DNA of 64,000 nt from Chryseobacterium sp. VAUSW3 (lineage in GTDB: Bacteria > Bacteroidota > Bacteroidia > Flavobacteriales > Weeksellaceae): positions 868,001-932,000 of the forward strand of contig NZ_NIUY01000002.1 in the NCBI RefSeq assembly GCF_002205795.1. The letters are read 5' to 3'. Each line of letters starts with the position of its first letter. Position 1 is the first letter of the stretch. This document shows positions 61,238 through 64,000 of the stretch, piece after piece. The notes under the pieces are model-generated. The model had not been told where the DNA came from and searched no databases. It saw only the letters and a program-made list of their open reading frames with translations. The translations under genes and the position numbers were made by a program.

Positions 61238-61714
61238 ATGAATAAAAATTTGCATTTTTCAGCAAATACTAAAAACGTTCTTAGCAGATTTTATCTAACG
61301 TATCTTTCTCTAGGAATTTTTTTTTTATTTTATGAAATTATCCACTTAAATACTGATTCTAAATATGTTATTAGTTATTCTATTTTCATCGTTTTATTTT
61401 TAAAATTTTTATGGGATTTTCTTACAGATAAATTTGTAAAAACACTACATTTTAACGACAATGAAAATAAATTAAATGTTGTAGAAAGTAATTATTTGAA
61501 CAAAGAAAAATTATATACAGTAAACTATTCTGAAATTAATTATGAATTTGAGAACTCAAATGGTTTTTGGAAAATAATTATAGGAAAAAAAATTTTGACA
61601 ATACTGAAAAATAATTTAGAATTAATGAAAATTGGAAAATCATCAGGATTCAATTATCAACAGATTTCTGAAATTGAATCAAAACTTAATGAAATAAAAA
61701 GCGCCTACAGATAA
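61238..61714 (+). CDS. AT-rich gene of unknown function, cassette-like
   Basis: The 158-residue protein has two predicted membrane segments (about 17-33 and 43-60) and a soluble C-terminal part (60-158) of mixed strands and helices with many Asn and Lys. The coding sequence is strongly AT-rich, unlike the genes around it. It is divergent from the tyrosine recombinase, with 132 bases between starts, and its stop is followed within a few bases by an attC-like inverted repeat. I do not recognise a family. A PH-like membrane-associated fold is conceivable but not shown. Confidence 0.65.
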   Translation: MNKNLHFSANTKNVLSRFYLTYLSLGIFFLFYEIIHLNTDSKYVISYSIFIVLFLKFLWDFLTDKFVKTLHFNDNENKLNVVESNYLNKEKLYTVNYSEINYEFENSNGFWKIIIGKKILTILKNNLELMKIGKSSGFNYQQISEIESKLNEIKSAYR

Positions 61715-61901
61715 CAGTGTATTGGCAAAAGACGGGGGTGCATATTGTCTTTGAAAATTCAGTTAACAATATCCGCAAAAATGCTTTTCATATTTCTTTT
61801 TTCAGTAATTTAGAAATCTGAAAAAGCATTTTGCTCAGGGCAGGTTTTCCTTTGAAACTGTCTGCAAAGTAGCCGCCCTTCGCCAATACTTTTTCCGTTG
61901 T
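61712..61901 (+). repeat. attC-like imperfect inverted repeat
   Basis: Right after the stop, GTATTGGCAAAAGACGG (61719-61735) matches the reverse complement of CCGCCCTTCGCCAATAC (61873-61889) in 14 of 17 positions, the three differences being A/G. Inside, AAAATGCTTTT (61778-61788) and AAAAGCATTTT (61822-61832) pair perfectly. Left of the outer arm is GATAAC (61710-61715) and right of it CCGTTGTGC (61895-61903), which sit where the R'' (ends AAC) and R' (starts GTT) boxes of attC lie, though neither fits the full consensus. Confidence 0.5.
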
Positions 61902-61997
61902 GCGTCACCCTAAAACAACATCCTGCACAAAAAAGTACGTTTTCAAGACAAAAAGCTTGACATTAAAACATCTAAAATATTTGCTAACCATTACCTT

Positions 61998-63005
61998 TTA
62001 GCTGTTATTAATTTCCACCATTACTTCAGCAAACAACTCAACAGATTTAACACGGTTTTCAAACCCGAAAACATTGGTAGAAACCATCAGTTCATCAACT
62101 TGGGTATCTTCCAAAAAGCTTTGTATTCCAGCTTTGACGGTTGCTTTACTGCCTACAAAAGAATATTTAAGCGTTTGCTGTACTGTTGGATGTTGAAGCA
62201 TTTGTCGCATTCCAAAATCCATCTCTACAGGCGGTTGCAAAGGTTTGGATGCACCCGTAAATATTCCGTAAAACATCTTTATTAAAGAAGTAAACAGTAT
62301 TTGTGCTTCGGCATCGGTTTCTGCAATAATCACGTTGACACCTGCAATGGTGTAAGGTTGGTTCAAAACTTCAGAGGACTGAAACTCTTGTTTATAAATA
62401 GCCAATGCAGTTTGCAAATGCGTAGGTGCAAAATGGCTACCGAAGGCATAAGGGAATCCTTTGGAAGCCGCCAAGTGGGCACTATCCGTGCTTGACCCTA
62501 AAATATAAATTGGTACTTCCATTCCTTCGGCAATGGCTACTCGCACATTACTCGATTTGTTTTGAGCATCAAAATAGTGTTGAATTTTACTGATTTCTTC
62601 TGGAAATGAACGTGCTGACTGCATAAAATCTGAACGTATAGCCAATGCAGTTGGGGTATCTGTTCCCGTGGCTCTGCCTAAACCCAAATCGATACGGTTG
62701 GGGTACAATTGTGCTAACGTTCCAAACTGTTCGGCAACAATCAAAGGCGAATGGTTAGGAAGCATAACGCCACCAGAACCCACTCTAATTGTTTCCGTAT
62801 TGTTGGCAACATAACCAACCAAAACAGATGTAGCATTACTCGCAACCGTGTCTGTATTGTGATGCTCTGCAAACCAAAATCTCGTGTAATGATTTTTCTC
62901 AGCCGCTTTGGCTAATTTCAGAGAGTTGTTCAACGTTTCTTTAAAACTCGTTCCATCCGAAATCGCTGCAATTTCTAATATCGAATACTTGATTTGATTT
63001 TTCAT
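61998..63005 (-). CDS. LLM-class flavin-dependent oxidoreductase
   Basis: The 335-residue protein is a luciferase-like monooxygenase family member (MsnO8-type subgroup). It has SILEIAAISDGTSFKETL, HYTRFWFAEHHN (the family AEHH motif), IRVGSGGVMLPNHSPL, and RIDLGLGRATGTD. It probably uses reduced flavin to oxidise a small substrate, unknown here. It lies 17 bases downstream of the alcohol dehydrogenase on the same strand, so the two are an operon. Confidence 0.9.
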   Translation of the reverse strand: MKNQIKYSILEIAAISDGTSFKETLNNSLKLAKAAEKNHYTRFWFAEHHNTDTVASNATSVLVGYVANNTETIRVGSGGVMLPNHSPLIVAEQFGTLAQLYPNRIDLGLGRATGTDTPTALAIRSDFMQSARSFPEEISKIQHYFDAQNKSSNVRVAIAEGMEVPIYILGSSTDSAHLAASKGFPYAFGSHFAPTHLQTALAIYKQEFQSSEVLNQPYTIAGVNVIIAETDAEAQILFTSLIKMFYGIFTGASKPLQPPVEMDFGMRQMLQHPTVQQTLKYSFVGSKATVKAGIQSFLEDTQVDELMVSTNVFGFENRVKSVELFAEVMVEINNS

Positions 63006-63022
63006 TTTTATAAACTGGTATT

Positions 63023-64000
63023 TTACATCTCAATGACTACTTTGCCCGTCACATTGCCACTTTGTAAGCGGTCGTATGCTTTTTGGTAGTCATCAAAGGC
63101 AAAAACACTATCAATAACAGGTTTCATTTTTACGCTTGCCATTGCGGCTAACATCGCTTCAAAATCACTGCGAGAACCCATCGTGGTAGCACCTAGTTGT
63201 ATGCCACGTGTCATAATTTCCAAAGGCGAAACGCCTCCTCCCATTCCGCTGGCAAAGCCTACCAACGCCACATTACCACCTGCTTTGGTACTGGCAACCG
63301 ATTTATTAATTGTTTTTTCGCCTGCCACTTCCACCACTTTATCTACACCTAAACCATTGGTTAATTTTAATATTTCTTTGTCCCAATCAGGATTTTCACC
63401 GTAAGCGACCACCTTTTCTGCGCCTAATTCTCGTAAAAGTTGGGCTTTGTCATCATCATCACGACTGGCAATCGCCAATACTCTTGCACCGCTTAATTTG
63501 GCTAATTGCAAAGCAAACACCGACACACCGCCTGCACCTTGTACCAATACGGTTTGCCCAGCCGTTAATGTGCCGTGTTGATGAATGGCATTCCAAGCGG
63601 TTACAGCACCACAAGCCAACGTTGCGGCTTCTGTGTAACTTAAATAATCAGGCAATTGTACCAGCGACATTTCGTGTAACACGATGTATTCCGCAAGCCA
63701 ACCATCCATATTAAACCCGATACTGGCAACATAGTATTCTGGTTTCAAAACTTTGCCATCCACCCAATTTGCCCAGCAGTTTGCCGACACTCGTGAGCCA
63801 ACACTAACACGAGAAACTTCTTCTCCCACTGCCACCACTTCGCCAGCACCATCAGACAATGGCACAACCGAATTGACTACCCCAGGATAGTTGCCACTTA
63901 AAGCTGCGTGGTCACGAAAGTTTAAAGATGCCGCTTTGACTTTAATCAAAACTTCATTTTTGCCAAGCGTAGGAATAGCTTGTTTGTTTTGGATTAATTG
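63023..64000 (-). CDS. MDR-family alcohol dehydrogenase, 5' end outside the window
   Basis: The open frame continues to the window edge, giving 325 residues; the first few (perhaps 10-20) are missing. It has the N-terminal LGKNEVLIKVKAASLNFRDH and GDGAGEVV-like sequence (SDGAGEVVAVGEEV), the cofactor motif VQGAGGVSVFALQLAK, and the C-terminal RLQSGNVTGKVVIEM. Zinc ligands of classical alcohol dehydrogenases are not evident near ANCWANW, so it may be a zinc-free quinone-reductase-like member. An internal TTG (63949) is not the start because the reading frame runs through it. It is upstream of the flavin oxidoreductase in one operon. Confidence 0.85.
   Translation of the reverse strand, partial: QLIQNKQAIPTLGKNEVLIKVKAASLNFRDHAALSGNYPGVVNSVVPLSDGAGEVVAVGEEVSRVSVGSRVSANCWANWVDGKVLKPEYYVASIGFNMDGWLAEYIVLHEMSLVQLPDYLSYTEAATLACGAVTAWNAIHQHGTLTAGQTVLVQGAGGVSVFALQLAKLSGARVLAIASRDDDDKAQLLRELGAEKVVAYGENPDWDKEILKLTNGLGVDKVVEVAGEKTINKSVASTKAGGNVALVGFASGMGGGVSPLEIMTRGIQLGATTMGSRSDFEAMLAAMASVKMKPVIDSVFAFDDYQKAYDRLQSGNVTGKVVIEM

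Noticed and set aside
61719-61889. Small transposable element (MITE)
   Set aside because: Inverted ends are present, but no flanking target duplication was seen, and position right after a stop codon fits an attC-like site better. Not excluded.

Overview
The window looks like chromosomal DNA of a Flavobacteriia bacterium, most likely family Weeksellaceae (Chryseobacterium/Kaistella-like). The reasons are: many genes preceded by the Bacteroidota -7 box TAnnTTTG; type IX secretion (T9SS) C-terminal sorting domains on three secreted proteins; a complete 14-subunit nuo operon with separate nuoC and nuoD; the flavobacterial neighbourhood mazG-DUF5606-def-ruvX; and low to moderate G+C. Organism assignment rests on gene content and sequence style only.

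Layout. 1-4.4 kb: an accessory edge with the 3' end of an unknown gene, a phage-type adenine methyltransferase, small secreted or membrane proteins, a frameshifted DUF1232 gene, an S33-type hydrolase and an orphan NTF2-fold immunity-like protein. 4.5-8.8 kb: two secreted amidohydrolase-family proteins in tandem. 9-14.8 kb: housekeeping genes (tex, a YetF-like protein, one tRNA with a CAT anticodon, methylmalonyl-CoA epimerase, rbfA, a LolC/E-type permease). 14.9-18.2 kb: two tandem secreted endonuclease I proteins with T9SS tails. 18.3-26.6 kb: AIM24-like protein, aroE, a DUF349 protein, ribD, a YigZ-like protein, a YugP-like zinc peptidase and an acetyltransferase. 26.7-40.8 kb: nuoA-N, all on the plus strand, with an extra outer-membrane beta-barrel gene inserted between nuoF and a short nuoG. 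40.9-47.8 kb: a TetR-TolC-HlyD-ABC-ABC-permease-permease exporter of the YbhGFSR type. 47.9-57.6 kb: a small lipoprotein, aldehyde dehydrogenase with its DUF779 partner, a T9SS cargo, mazG/DUF5606/def/ruvX on the minus strand, an alcohol dehydrogenase remnant with a large internal deletion, a SixA-like phosphatase and a serine hydrolase.

57.6-64 kb is the accessory end and the most interesting part. It holds an unknown basic protein with a G+C-rich repeated leader; about 1.1 kb of non-coding, hairpin-bearing repeat modules; a tyrosine recombinase whose C-terminus carries a V-x-SPLD tail like integron integrases; and, divergent from it, an AT-rich unknown gene followed directly by an attC-like imperfect inverted repeat. 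This arrangement (integrase, gap, oppositely oriented orphan gene, folded repeat just after its stop) matches the layout of an integron cassette, and I report it as the leading candidate for an undescribed system. The window closes with a flavin-dependent oxidoreductase and a 5'-truncated alcohol dehydrogenase on the minus strand.

No CRISPR array, rRNA, intact insertion sequence or replication origin was seen.
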